64,000 bases of DNA, from assembly GCF_011320115.1 (NCBI RefSeq), contig NZ_JAANOZ010000014.1, positions 1-64,000 on the forward strand. The letters are read 5' to 3'. Below, in pieces: positions 49,913 through 58,999 of this stretch. Under the pieces are notes generated by a model. It made no database searches. It was not told the origin of the DNA and saw only the letters and a program-made list of their open reading frames with translations. The stretch comes from Croceibacterium segetis (GTDB lineage: Bacteria; Pseudomonadota; Alphaproteobacteria; Sphingomonadales; Sphingomonadaceae). Every line of letters begins with the position of its first letter. The stretch's first letter is position 1. Made by a program: the position numbers and the translations under genes.

Positions 49913-51055
49913 ATGACGAAGGCTTGGGCCTGTGGCCTTGCGGTGTTGGCCGCATTCAGTGCCGTTCCCGCTCTCGCTCAGGACGTGACGGCGAAGCGCG
50001 TCGACGGCGGCGCGCTCGCCAACGGCAGCCACGCCGACGCGGTGGTGTTGAACACCCGCCGCGGCGTCTCCGCGCGAATCCTCAGCTATGGCGCCACACT
50101 GCAGGCGCTGCTCGTGCCCGATCGCAGCGGGAAGCTCGGCGACATCGTTCTCGGCCACGATAGCGCCGGCGAATACGAGGCGGTGCAGGACTTCTTCGGC
50201 GCGACCGTCGGCCGCTATGCCAACCGCATTGCCGGAGGCCGCTTCACGATCGACGGCAAGACTTTCCAGCTTCCGCTCAACGACACCCACAATTCGTTGC
50301 ACGGCGGCGGCCACGGCTTCGACCGGGCGCTGTGGAGCATCGTCTCGGTCAAGAGCGGACCGGTCGCGTCGGTCGTGCTCGAGCATGTCAGCCCGGACGG
50401 CGAAGCGGGCTATCCGGGAGAGGTTGCCGCGCGCGTAACCTATTCGCTTGATGCGGCCGGGACGCTGACCATTGCATTCGATGCCACCACGACCAAGCCC
50501 ACGGTCCTCAACATGACCAACCACGCGCTGTACAGCCTGTCGGGCGCGTGCCCCGTGCATGGCGCGATGAACGTGAGCATGACCATCCCGGCCAGCCGTT
50601 TCACGCCGGTGAACGCCGATCTGATCCCGACCGGCGAACTCCGCCCGGTGGCCGGCACCCCGTTCGATTTCACCAAGGGCCGCAACCTGGCCGCCGGCCT
50701 GCGCGATGGCCACGACGCGCAGATCCGCATCGGGCGCGGCTACGATCACAATTTCGTGCTCGACAAGGGAGCCACCGAAAAGCCCGGCCTGGCAGCCCGG
50801 GTGGTCGATCAGGCGTCGGGGCGGGTGCTCGAAATTCTCACTACCGACCCGGGGGTGCAGCTCTATACCGGCAACTTCCTCGACGGAACGAACGCGGGCA
50901 AGAACGGCTGCGTCTATCGCATGGGTGACGGCTTTGCGCTCGAACCGCAGAAGTTTCCCGATACCCCCAACCAACCGCGGTTCGGCTCCGCCCGGGTCGA
51001 TCCCGCCAAGCCATACCACCAGGTGATGATAATCCGGACATCGACACTCAAATGA
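49913..51055 (+). CDS. Exported aldose 1-epimerase (galactose mutarotase)
   Basis: ATG 49913 with GAGGGGA upstream gives 380 residues with a signal peptide ([20 protein letters not shown]). The beta-supersandwich shows the mutarotase residues: His in [15 protein letters not shown], His in [11 protein letters not shown] and the catalytic Glu in [15 protein letters not shown]. It interconverts alpha and beta anomers of galactose, arabinose or other aldoses in the periplasm, feeding the sugar importer or dehydrogenase. It heads an operon with the dehydratase, FAH, oxidoreductase and GntR genes. Confidence 0.93.
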   Translation: MTKAWACGLAVLAAFSAVPALAQDVTAKRVDGGALANGSHADAVVLNTRRGVSARILSYGATLQALLVPDRSGKLGDIVLGHDSAGEYEAVQDFFGATVGRYANRIAGGRFTIDGKTFQLPLNDTHNSLHGGGHGFDRALWSIVSVKSGPVASVVLEHVSPDGEAGYPGEVAARVTYSLDAAGTLTIAFDATTTKPTVLNMTNHALYSLSGACPVHGAMNVSMTIPASRFTPVNADLIPTGELRPVAGTPFDFTKGRNLAAGLRDGHDAQIRIGRGYDHNFVLDKGATEKPGLAARVVDQASGRVLEILTTDPGVQLYTGNFLDGTNAGKNGCVYRMGDGFALEPQKFPDTPNQPRFGSARVDPAKPYHQVMIIRTSTLK

Positions 51056-51068
51056 TCAAGAGCGCCCA

Positions 51069-52853
51069 ATGACCGGAAAGCTCAGGTCGGCAGCCTGGTT
51101 CGACAATCCGGACAACGTAGACATGACGGCGCTCTATCTGGAGCGCTACCTCAACTACGGGATCAGCCTCGACGAGCTGCGGTCGGGCAAGCCGATCATC
51201 GGCATCGCCCAGACCGGCAGCGACCTCTCGCCCTGCAATCGTCACCATCTCGTCCTCGCCGAGCGAGTCCGCGAAGGCATTCGCGAGGCGGGCGGGATCG
51301 CCATTGAATTCCCGGTCCATCCGATACAGGAGACCGGCAAGCGACCGACGGCCGGGCTCGACCGCAACCTGTCGTACCTCGGGCTGGTGGAAGTGCTCTA
51401 CGGATATCCGATTGACGGCGCGGTGCTGACGATCGGCTGCGACAAGACTACGCCGGCCGCGCTGATGGCGGCTGCCACCGTCAACATCCCGGCAATCGCA
51501 TTATCGGTCGGGCCGATGCTCAACGGGTGGCACAAGGGCGAACGGACCGGCTCCGGCACGATCGTGTGGAAAGCCCGCGAGATGCTCAGCCGCGGGGAGA
51601 TCGACGACGCCGCGTTCATCAAGCTGGTCGCGTCGTCGACGCAGTCGACCGGCTATTGCAACACGATGGGCACCGCGACGACGATGAACTGCCTTACCGA
51701 GGCCCTGGGGATGTCGCTGCCGGGATCGGCTGCTATTCCCGCTCCCTACCGCGACCGCCAGGAGGTAGCCTACCTCACCGGCAAACGCGCAGTGGAGCTT
51801 GTGCATGAGGACATGAAGCCGTCGGACGTGATGACGCGCGAGGCCTTTCTCAATGCGATCGTCCTCAACACTGCGATTGGCGGATCGACCAACGCGCCGA
51901 TCCACATTGCGGCCATCGCGCGCCATATGGGCATCGATCTCGACATTCGCGACTGGCAGGAGCACGGCCACAAGGTCCCGCTGCTGGTCAACTTGCAGCC
52001 GGCGGGCGAATATCTCGGCGAGGACTTCTACCGCGCGGGCGGCGTTCCCGCGGTGGTTCGGCAGTTGATGGGTGCGGGGCTGCTCCACGAGAGCGCGATA
52101 ACGGTCAACGGCAGGACCATCGGCGAGAACTGCAAGGCAGCCGAAATCGAAGATTTGAACGTAATCCGCACCGTCGATGAGCCGCTGATGCGCGATGCCG
52201 GCTTCATCGTGCTCTCGGGCAACCTGTTCGACAGCGCGATCATGAAGACCGGCGTGATCTCCGAGGAATTCCGCGCCCGGTATTTGTCCAATCCCGAAGA
52301 TCCCGAGGCTTTCGAAGGTCCGGTCGTGGTCTTCGACGGGCCCGAGGATTACCACCGCAGGATCGATGATCCGGCCCTAAGGATCGACGCGAGCACGATG
52401 CTGGTGATGCGTGGCACCGGGCCGGTCGGGTATCCCGGCGCGGCAGAGGTGGTGAACATGCGCGCACCCGATTACCTGCTGCGCGAAGGGATCAGCGACT
52501 TGCCATGCATCGGCGACGGCCGCCAGTCGGGTACTTCGGACAGTCCGTCGATCCTCAACGCATCGCCCGAAGCGGCAGTGATGGGCGGGCTCGCCCTGCT
52601 TCGCACCGGCGATCGGGTGCGCATCGATCTTCGCAAGGGCACCGCCGATGTCCTGATCGACGAGGGCGACCTCGCTGCACGCCGTGCCGACTTGGAGGCG
52701 TCCGGTGGATTTCCCTATCCGCCGCCCCAGACGCCATGGCAGGAAATCCAGCGCGCCCTCACCGGCCAGCTGCAAACCGGGGCAATTCTCGAGGGCGCCG
52801 AGAAATATCAGCGCATCGCCCAGGAGCGCGGGCTGCCGCGCGACAGCCACTGA
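51069..52853 (+). CDS. IlvD/Edd family aldonate dehydratase (arabinonate/xylonate type)
   Basis: The 594-residue iron-sulphur dehydratase has the cluster cysteines in [22 protein letters not shown] and [11 protein letters not shown]. Overall it resembles the pentonate/hexonate branch (L-arabinonate, D-xylonate or galactonate dehydratases) rather than the amino-acid enzyme IlvD, for example in [20 protein letters not shown]. It converts an aldonate to the 2-keto-3-deoxy acid. It starts 13 bases after the mutarotase stop and precedes an FAH-family gene and a sugar dehydrogenase gene, which fits L-arabinose or D-galactose oxidation. The exact substrate is open. Confidence 0.88.
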   Translation: MTGKLRSAAWFDNPDNVDMTALYLERYLNYGISLDELRSGKPIIGIAQTGSDLSPCNRHHLVLAERVREGIREAGGIAIEFPVHPIQETGKRPTAGLDRNLSYLGLVEVLYGYPIDGAVLTIGCDKTTPAALMAAATVNIPAIALSVGPMLNGWHKGERTGSGTIVWKAREMLSRGEIDDAAFIKLVASSTQSTGYCNTMGTATTMNCLTEALGMSLPGSAAIPAPYRDRQEVAYLTGKRAVELVHEDMKPSDVMTREAFLNAIVLNTAIGGSTNAPIHIAAIARHMGIDLDIRDWQEHGHKVPLLVNLQPAGEYLGEDFYRAGGVPAVVRQLMGAGLLHESAITVNGRTIGENCKAAEIEDLNVIRTVDEPLMRDAGFIVLSGNLFDSAIMKTGVISEEFRARYLSNPEDPEAFEGPVVVFDGPEDYHRRIDDPALRIDASTMLVMRGTGPVGYPGAAEVVNMRAPDYLLREGISDLPCIGDGRQSGTSDSPSILNASPEAAVMGGLALLRTGDRVRIDLRKGTADVLIDEGDLAARRADLEASGGFPYPPPQTPWQEIQRALTGQLQTGAILEGAEKYQRIAQERGLPRDSH

Positions 52854-52941
52854 CGGAGGCCGGCTTGCTTGGCGGTAGCACTAGGCGGTGCACTGCGCTC
52901 ATGACGGCGCGGTGGCTGCAACCTGTCTGGGGATTCGTGCC

Positions 52942-53928
52942 ATGATCCGGTCGCTGGTCCAGTTCTCTGACAAGGGCGAGCGCGGGGTTGCCGCGCTCGA
53001 CGGGGACGGGAATGCGCGGGTGCTTCAAGGGATCGAAAGCGTGCTTGCGCTCGCGCATGACGCCTTGGCCGGTGAGACTGACTTGGCGTCGCTCGCGGCC
53101 TCGCGGCTGGGCGATGCGCTGGAGCTCGCCGCGGTCCGCCTACTGCCGCCGATCGACCATCCCGATCCGGCGCATTGCATGGTCTCGGGAACGGGGCTGA
53201 CGCATCTGGGATCCGCCGAGGGGCGTGACAAGATGCACAAGGCCGCGGCTTCGGGCGAGACGACCGATTCCATGCGGATGTTCTTGCTCGGGCTCGAGAG
53301 CGGCAAGCCAGCGGCGGGCGAGGTCGGCGCGCAGCCGGAGTGGTTCTACAAGGGCGACGGTTCGATTATCGTCGGCGATGGCGACAGCCTCGTCCGGCCG
53401 GGCTTCGCCGGCGATGGCGGCGAGGAGCCCGAGATTGCCGGCATTTATCTCATCGACGAGGCGGGAAACCCTGCTCGCCTGGGCTTTGCGCTTGGCAACG
53501 AGTTTTCCGACCATGTCACCGAAAGAGGCAATTACCTCTGGCTGGCGCACTCGAAGCTGCGGCAGGCCGCGCTCGGCCCCGAACTGCGCCTCGGCGATCT
53601 GCCACGCGACGTGCGCGGCATCAGTCGCATCTGGCGCGGCGCCGAAATGGTCTGGGAAAAGCCGTTCCTGACCGGCGAAGCCAACATGTCGCACACGCTC
53701 GGCAATCTCGAACACCACCATTTCAAGTATCCGCAGTTCCGCCGGCCTGGGGACGTTCATGTCCACTTCTTCGGCACGGCGACGCTTTCGTTCGCCGACG
53801 GCGTCGCGCCTGAAGAGGGGGACGTGTTCGAGATATCGGCCGATGCTTTCATGCTGCCGTTGCGCAACGCAGTTACGGCGGCTGTGACGGAAAGCGAGTC
53901 CCCGCTCGTCACGGCCCGTCGGTTGTGA
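52942..53928 (+). CDS. FAH-superfamily protein, AraD1/GguC-like
   Basis: Starting at ATG 52942 this 328-residue protein has the fumarylacetoacetate hydrolase fold and resembles the AraD1/GguC group (HCMVSGTGLTHLGSAEGRD; PEIAGIYLIDEAGNPARLGF). The group occurs next to pentose and aldonate genes, and a role as 2-keto-3-deoxy-pentonate dehydratase, producing 2-oxoglutarate semialdehyde, has been proposed. With the dehydratase and dehydrogenase genes it would make three steps of a non-phosphorylative L-arabinose pathway. The semialdehyde dehydrogenase and lactonase are not in the window. It overlaps the next gene by GTGA. Confidence 0.8.
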   Translation: MIRSLVQFSDKGERGVAALDGDGNARVLQGIESVLALAHDALAGETDLASLAASRLGDALELAAVRLLPPIDHPDPAHCMVSGTGLTHLGSAEGRDKMHKAAASGETTDSMRMFLLGLESGKPAAGEVGAQPEWFYKGDGSIIVGDGDSLVRPGFAGDGGEEPEIAGIYLIDEAGNPARLGFALGNEFSDHVTERGNYLWLAHSKLRQAALGPELRLGDLPRDVRGISRIWRGAEMVWEKPFLTGEANMSHTLGNLEHHHFKYPQFRRPGDVHVHFFGTATLSFADGVAPEEGDVFEISADAFMLPLRNAVTAAVTESESPLVTARRL

Positions 53929-54851
53929 GCGCGCTCAAGCTCGGCATCGTCGGTTTCGGGGCGATCGCGCGAGGGCAACACCTGCAGGCGATCGCTGCTC
54001 GCGCGGAGTTCGAACTCGTCGCGATCGCCGACCCAGCGCTGCCGCGGGCGGACGTGCCCGCCTATCCCGATCTGGAAGCAATGCTGGCCGCTCATCCGGA
54101 GATTGCGGCGGTTTCGATGTGCCAGCCGCCCCGCTACCGCCATTCGGCCGCGCGCGTGGCCCTCGAGGCTGGCTGTCACGTTATGCTCGAGAAGCCGCCT
54201 TCGCTTTCGTGCGAAGAAGGGCGCGAGTTGCTCGAGTTCGCGCGGGCGCGGCGGACAGCGCTGCTCGCGGCGTGGCATTCGCGGGCGGCTGCGGCGGTGC
54301 CGCAGGCCCGGCAATGGCTGGAGGGCGCCACGATCCGCTCGATCGCGATCGAGTGGAAGGAAGATGTCCGCCGCTGGCATCCGGGACAGCAATGGATCTG
54401 GGAGCAAGGCGGCTTCGGCGTGTTCGATCCGGGGATTAACGCCTTGTCGATCCTCACCGAGATCGTTGCGGGACCGGTCTCGTTCCGTTCGGCCGAGCTG
54501 GAGCTGCCCGCTAATCGGGCGATGCCGATCGCGGCCAGAATGGTCATGGCGGGCGTTTCCGGATTCCCGATCCGGGCCGTCTTCGATTGGCGCCAGAGCG
54601 GGCCGCAGACCTGGAACATCGTATGCGAAACGGACCGGGGCGTTCTGGCGCTGACGGATGGAGGAAACCGGCTCACGATAGGCGGGACCTCCGTCCCGGT
54701 GCCCCCGGAAGCCGAATACACAACCCTCTACCGCCGCTTTGCGGAGCTTGCTATCCGGGGGGGAAGCGATGTCGACTTGGAACCCCTGAGACTGGCGGCG
54801 CAGGCCCTGTCCGAAGGGGCCGTCCTGCCAACCGATCCGTTCGAGGATTGA
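53925..54851 (+). CDS. L-arabinose/D-galactose 1-dehydrogenase (Gfo/Idh/MocA family)
   Basis: The 308-residue protein starts at GTG 53925. The Rossmann motif GIVGFGAIARGQH and the catalytic Lys of MLEKPPS are followed by KEDVRRWHPGQQWIWEQGG and GVFDPGINALSI, which I recognise from the Azospirillum L-arabinose 1-dehydrogenase and Pseudomonas galactose 1-dehydrogenase group. It oxidises the sugar to its lactone with NAD(P). Both L-arabinose and D-galactose are typical substrates, so one enzyme could feed both the dehydratase route and DgoK-DgoA. Confidence 0.87.
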   Translation: MSALKLGIVGFGAIARGQHLQAIAARAEFELVAIADPALPRADVPAYPDLEAMLAAHPEIAAVSMCQPPRYRHSAARVALEAGCHVMLEKPPSLSCEEGRELLEFARARRTALLAAWHSRAAAAVPQARQWLEGATIRSIAIEWKEDVRRWHPGQQWIWEQGGFGVFDPGINALSILTEIVAGPVSFRSAELELPANRAMPIAARMVMAGVSGFPIRAVFDWRQSGPQTWNIVCETDRGVLALTDGGNRLTIGGTSVPVPPEAEYTTLYRRFAELAIRGGSDVDLEPLRLAAQALSEGAVLPTDPFED

Positions 54852-54875
54852 ACGCAGGCGTGAAAGGAATGCGAG

Positions 54876-55592
54876 ATGCCTGAGCGAGCACCCGGAAGCC
54901 CCAGCTCGCTTCGCCTGCACACCACGATGGCGCGAAATCTCGGAACGGCCATCGTGTCGGGCGAATTCCAGCCCGGCGACAATCTCGGCGGGGAAGTCGA
55001 GCGGTCGGAGACGCTGGGCGTCTCGCGGACCGCCTATCGCGAGGCCATTCGCATCCTTATTGCCAAGGGGCTGGTCGAAAGTCGCCCCAAGGCGGGGACA
55101 CATGTCACACCTCGCAAGCGCTGGAACGTGCTCGATCCCGACGTACTCGACTGGATGTTCTCGGGACAGCCGGACGAACAGTTCATTCACGACATCTTTG
55201 AGCTGCGCGGGGTCATCGAACCCGCCGCCGCGGCATTCGCGGCCGAGCGGCACACAGCCGCCCATCTCGAGATCATGGATCGCGCGCTTGTCGGCATGCG
55301 CGAGCATGGCTTGCAGAGTCCCGAGGGGCAGGAGGCCGACCAGGACTTCCACACGGCGATTCTCAACGCCGCGGGAAATGAGGCCTTGGCGTCGCTGTCC
55401 AGCAGCGTCGGCGCGGCCGTCCGCTGGACCACGAGGTTCAAGCTGAAGCACGCCGCCGCCCCGCGCGATCCGATCGACGAGCACGTCGAGCTCCGCGACG
55501 CGATCGCCTCGCGCGACCCGGAGCGCGCGATCGCGGCCACGCGCGAACTGCTCTCGCTGGCGCTGCAGGACATGGCCCTGGTCCTGGTCTGA
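54876..55592 (+). CDS. GntR family regulator, FCD (FadR) subfamily
   Basis: ATG 54876 with AAAGGA upstream gives 238 residues. The N-terminal winged helix (about 10-75) contains GVSRTAYREAIRILIAKGLV, and RPKAGTHVTPR forms the wing. The C-terminal all-helical FCD domain (about 90-225) has metal-ligand-type motifs (DQDFHTAILNAAGNEAL). Such proteins usually repress sugar-acid genes and are released by an aldonate or 2-keto-3-deoxy acid; DgoR is an example. TTGT-N3-ACAA-type dyads near several operons of the locus are its likely targets. Confidence 0.9.
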   Translation: MPERAPGSPSSLRLHTTMARNLGTAIVSGEFQPGDNLGGEVERSETLGVSRTAYREAIRILIAKGLVESRPKAGTHVTPRKRWNVLDPDVLDWMFSGQPDEQFIHDIFELRGVIEPAAAAFAAERHTAAHLEIMDRALVGMREHGLQSPEGQEADQDFHTAILNAAGNEALASLSSSVGAAVRWTTRFKLKHAAAPRDPIDEHVELRDAIASRDPERAIAATRELLSLALQDMALVLV

Positions 55593-55900
55593 TCGCCCGC
55601 CGCCGAGCGCGGCCGAAACCCTCGTGTCTTGACATCTTTGAGCCTGCCGGCCGGCCGCCATTCAGGCGCAAGCGCGGCGCGGCGAAAGCTTAGCGCTGAT
55701 TTTGAACGGTAATCTCCTCAACTTTTCCCGATTGACTTGTCCGACATATTCGTAAATGTTGTCTGACATAATAAGCGGCATCGAATCAAACGTGGCTCGT
55801 CCCGGCGTCGCCGGAGCTTCGGAACATTCATTGGCGCACGGAAGCAGGCACGTCGCCAACCAGGCTAGGCCCGCTTTCGGGGAATCGAACGGAGGGGTTA
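55593..55900. other. 308-base region between GntR and TonB receptor genes
   Basis: No gene is supported here. The right half has the promoter-like TTGACT (55732-55737) and two direct TTGTCyGACAT boxes (55737, 55759), then a 130-base leader before the receptor ribosome site GGAGGGG. The left half is GC-rich without a convincing terminator. Confidence 0.5.
55737..55769. promoter_or_regulatory. Two direct TTGTCyGACAT operator boxes before the TonB receptor
   Basis: TTGTCCGACAT (55737-55747) and TTGTCTGACAT (55759-55769) are exactly 22 bases apart, about two helical turns, so two dimers could bind one DNA face. Both match TTGT-N3-ACA. The first overlaps the last base of a TTGACT -35 candidate. 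A variant TTGTCTGACTA occurs at 63815. Confidence 0.6.
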
Positions 55901-58900
55901 ATGAGGCTTACGAATCTGGTGCACGGCGTCAGCGCGAGCGCAATGGTCATTGCGGGGCTCGCCCTATCGCAGTCGGCATACGCCCAGGATGCGGCTGCTG
56001 CCACGACCAGTGCCGATGGAAATTCCTCCGACGGCCAAGCGACGCCGGACGACACCGGCAAGGGCGGCATCACCGTGACCGGGCGCCGCGCCGCCCTTCA
56101 GGCGGCGGACGAGCGCAAAAAGAGCTCCGAAACCATCATCGATTCGGTCGTGGCTGACGAGGCTGGCAAGCTGCCCGACAACTCGATCACCGAAGTGCTG
56201 CAGCGCGTCCAGGGTGTCACGATCGTCAAGTTCCGTGCAATCAACGATCCGGACCATTTCTCGATCGAAGGGTCGGGCATCCAGGTCCGCGGTCTTTCAG
56301 GGGTTGCTTCTCGCCTGAACGGGCGCGAGATCTTCAGCGCCAACAACGGCCGCGCGCTGCTGTGGGGCGACGTCACCCCCGAGCTAATGGCGGCGGTTGA
56401 CGTCTACAAAGCCTCGACGGCCGACCTCATCGAGGGCGGCACCGGCGGCCAGGTCGACTTGCGGACGAAATTGCCGTTCGATTATTCGGGTGGCCTACAC
56501 GTCGCCGGGACGGGTGAAATGAGCGCCGGCGACCTCGCCGAGAAGGCCGACCTTTCGGGATCGGCTCTGATCACCGACACCTGGCAGACCGGCATCGGCA
56601 AGATCGGCGTGCTGGTCGATCTCGCGTACGGCGAGCTCTCGTCCAACTCGCACTTCTTCCGGATGGAACCCTATTACCGGACGCACATCGGCGCCTCCGA
56701 CTACTTCATCCCCGGCGGCTATACCTATGGCGAGGAGAAGTTCCAGCGTACGCGCGCCGGCATCTATGGCGCGCTGCAATGGGAGCCCGCCGATTCGTTG
56801 ACCTTCACGGGAATCTTCTTCCAGTCGCGCTACAAGAACAACTCGGGCGACTGGGGATCGTTCGTCACCTCGCAGAGTCTTGCAGTCGATCCGTCGGTCA
56901 GCAAATTCGACGACACCGGGGCGCTCATCTCCAGCCCCTCGCTCTTCACGCGCGATCCGAGCACTCTGCAACCGAACAACTCGCCCATCACCAGCGGCGG
57001 TAACAAGGGCGAATACCGCGACAATTCCGTCACCCGGGATTATTCGCTCGCCTTTAAGTGGGCGCCGTCCGGCAGCCCCCTGGCACTGCACGGTTCGCTG
57101 CAGCGGGTCGACTCAAGCTCGATTTCCCACCGCCTGGACGTGTTTCGCGACGTCCAGTTCCCGGGCAGCTTCGGACTCGACCTGACCGGCAAATTGCCGC
57201 TGGTCACCGTGCCGGATTCGGCGCAAGCGATCTTCGCCGATCCGGCCAACTACATGTGGGCGGCGACGATGCCGCACGAGGCGAACAACAAGGGTCGCCT
57301 CGACTCGGCGCAGCTCGATGCCGAATATTCGTTCGACGACAGCTTCTTCAAGTCGATCAAGGTCGGCGGCCGCTGGGCGGAACGCAAGGAGCGCGATTTC
57401 GACAATAGCTACAACTGGGTTGCGCTGGGCCGCGGTTGGAACGGCGACCCGCAGATGACCTTCGCCAATGCCGCCCCCGGCGACGTCGACCTGCATGTTT
57501 TTGACAACTTCTTCCACGGTCAGGCGGTACTTCCGGCGAACCTTTATTTCCCGTCATCCGATCTGGTGAGCCGGTTCGACCGGGCGCAGCTCCATGCCTC
57601 GCCCGGCGACTTCTGCGGCCAGCTCGATTGGGGCGGCAGCAATCCCGATTATTTCAACTGTTCACCGCGAGGCCCCGTCTCTCAGACCGGCTACGGCGGA
57701 TCGGGCTACCGGCAACCCGGCTTCGTGCTGCCCGATGACCGAACCGATTATCTGACGCGGACGGTCGCCGGCTATGGGTTGATCCGCTTCGGGCAAGACG
57801 ACGGGCTGGGCCTTTCCGGCAACGTCGGTGCGCGCGTGGTGCGGCTCAGGAACGAGAGCACGGGATACTACCAGCAGAACGTCTCCACGTTCATCCGCGA
57901 TGGGCAGGTGATGCAACTTGCCGAGCACAAGGCAATCCGCAGCGATGGCGACAAGTTCACCCGAGTGCTCCCCTCCGTGAACCTGACCTTCGCGCCAAGC
58001 GAGACGGTCAAGCTCCGCGGCAGCTACAACATCACCATGGACAATGCGTCGTTCTATGCCTTGCGGGCATCGGGGTCACTCGGCGTGGCAACACTGACCA
58101 ATCCGAACAACCCCCCGTCGCCGGCGCCACAGCTTCCTCCCATCTTCGTCAATTACACGACCAGTTCCGGCGATCCGACGCTGAAGCCCGCCATGTCGAA
58201 CAACTTCGACTTGTCGGCTGAATGGTATCCTCGCCAGGGCACGACCGTCCACGTCGCGGCATTCTACAAGCGCGTTACCAATTTGCCGATTTATGCGCTG
58301 ACGCGGAATCCGGTGACCGTCTACTTCGCCGATGGCACGACTTCGGAAGAACTGGCGACGACAACCGACGTTGCCAACGCCGCCAAGCCGGCGACGGTCA
58401 AGGGCATCGAAGTGGGCGGGCGCACCTTCTTCGACATGCTGCCCGGCGTTCTGTCGGGGTTTGGTGTCGAGGCCAACTACACCTTCATCGACAGCAAGAA
58501 TCCGGGCGATCTGTACAAGGACATCGACGGCGTGAGCCACAACGATGCCCCGCTGCAGGGCCTGTCGAAGCATAACTTCAACGTTACATTGCTCTATGAA
58601 AAGAATTGGCTGTCGGCGCGCGTCGCTTATTCCTGGCGCTCGCGGTACCTGCAATCGACCAATGCCAACGGGACCAGTCCCTTCTACACCTTTGTCGCGA
58701 ATCCCGGGACCCCGGGGCTGGGGGTTCAGACGTCGCTTCCGGTGTATGGCGATGCAAACGGCCAGCTCGATGCAGGCGTCAGGTTCAAGTTGAGCGACAA
58801 TCTCTCGGTCGGCGTCCAGGGAACCAACCTGCTGAATACGACGACCAAGACCTCGATGGGCGGCTATCCCGGCGGGGAACTGCACACTCGCAGCTGGTTC

Positions 58901-58945
58901 CAGGCCGATCGAAGGATTAGCTTCGGCGTCAACGTGGCCTTCTGA
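55901..58945 (+). CDS. TonB-dependent receptor for glycan oligomers
   Basis: This 1014-residue outer-membrane transporter has a signal peptide (ASAMVIAGLALSQSAYAQ), a short Ser/Asp/Gly-rich spacer, a TonB-box-like GITVTGRRAALQ, a plug domain (SVVADEAGKLPDNSITEVLQ) and a large barrel ending in an aromatic residue (RRISFGVNVAF). Its size and position among glycosidases mark it as the carbohydrate importer of the locus, moving oligosaccharides into the periplasm with TonB energy. GGAGGGG precedes the ATG. Two halogenase-like flavoprotein genes follow, as in several TonB-receptor loci of sphingomonads and Caulobacter relatives. Confidence 0.92.
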   Translation: MRLTNLVHGVSASAMVIAGLALSQSAYAQDAAAATTSADGNSSDGQATPDDTGKGGITVTGRRAALQAADERKKSSETIIDSVVADEAGKLPDNSITEVLQRVQGVTIVKFRAINDPDHFSIEGSGIQVRGLSGVASRLNGREIFSANNGRALLWGDVTPELMAAVDVYKASTADLIEGGTGGQVDLRTKLPFDYSGGLHVAGTGEMSAGDLAEKADLSGSALITDTWQTGIGKIGVLVDLAYGELSSNSHFFRMEPYYRTHIGASDYFIPGGYTYGEEKFQRTRAGIYGALQWEPADSLTFTGIFFQSRYKNNSGDWGSFVTSQSLAVDPSVSKFDDTGALISSPSLFTRDPSTLQPNNSPITSGGNKGEYRDNSVTRDYSLAFKWAPSGSPLALHGSLQRVDSSSISHRLDVFRDVQFPGSFGLDLTGKLPLVTVPDSAQAIFADPANYMWAATMPHEANNKGRLDSAQLDAEYSFDDSFFKSIKVGGRWAERKERDFDNSYNWVALGRGWNGDPQMTFANAAPGDVDLHVFDNFFHGQAVLPANLYFPSSDLVSRFDRAQLHASPGDFCGQLDWGGSNPDYFNCSPRGPVSQTGYGGSGYRQPGFVLPDDRTDYLTRTVAGYGLIRFGQDDGLGLSGNVGARVVRLRNESTGYYQQNVSTFIRDGQVMQLAEHKAIRSDGDKFTRVLPSVNLTFAPSETVKLRGSYNITMDNASFYALRASGSLGVATLTNPNNPPSPAPQLPPIFVNYTTSSGDPTLKPAMSNNFDLSAEWYPRQGTTVHVAAFYKRVTNLPIYALTRNPVTVYFADGTTSEELATTTDVANAAKPATVKGIEVGGRTFFDMLPGVLSGFGVEANYTFIDSKNPGDLYKDIDGVSHNDAPLQGLSKHNFNVTLLYEKNWLSARVAYSWRSRYLQSTNANGTSPFYTFVANPGTPGLGVQTSLPVYGDANGQLDAGVRFKLSDNLSVGVQGTNLLNTTTKTSMGGYPGGELHTRSWFQADRRISFGVNVAF

Positions 58946-58999
58946 CCTCCCTGAATGGTGGCGGGTCAGCGATCCGCCACCTCTTTTCGAGTGGTTCAG

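Noticed and set aside
53757-55661. Open frame of 634 codons on the minus strand
   Set aside because: It crosses three well-supported plus-strand genes (FAH, sugar dehydrogenase, GntR) and has no domain of its own.
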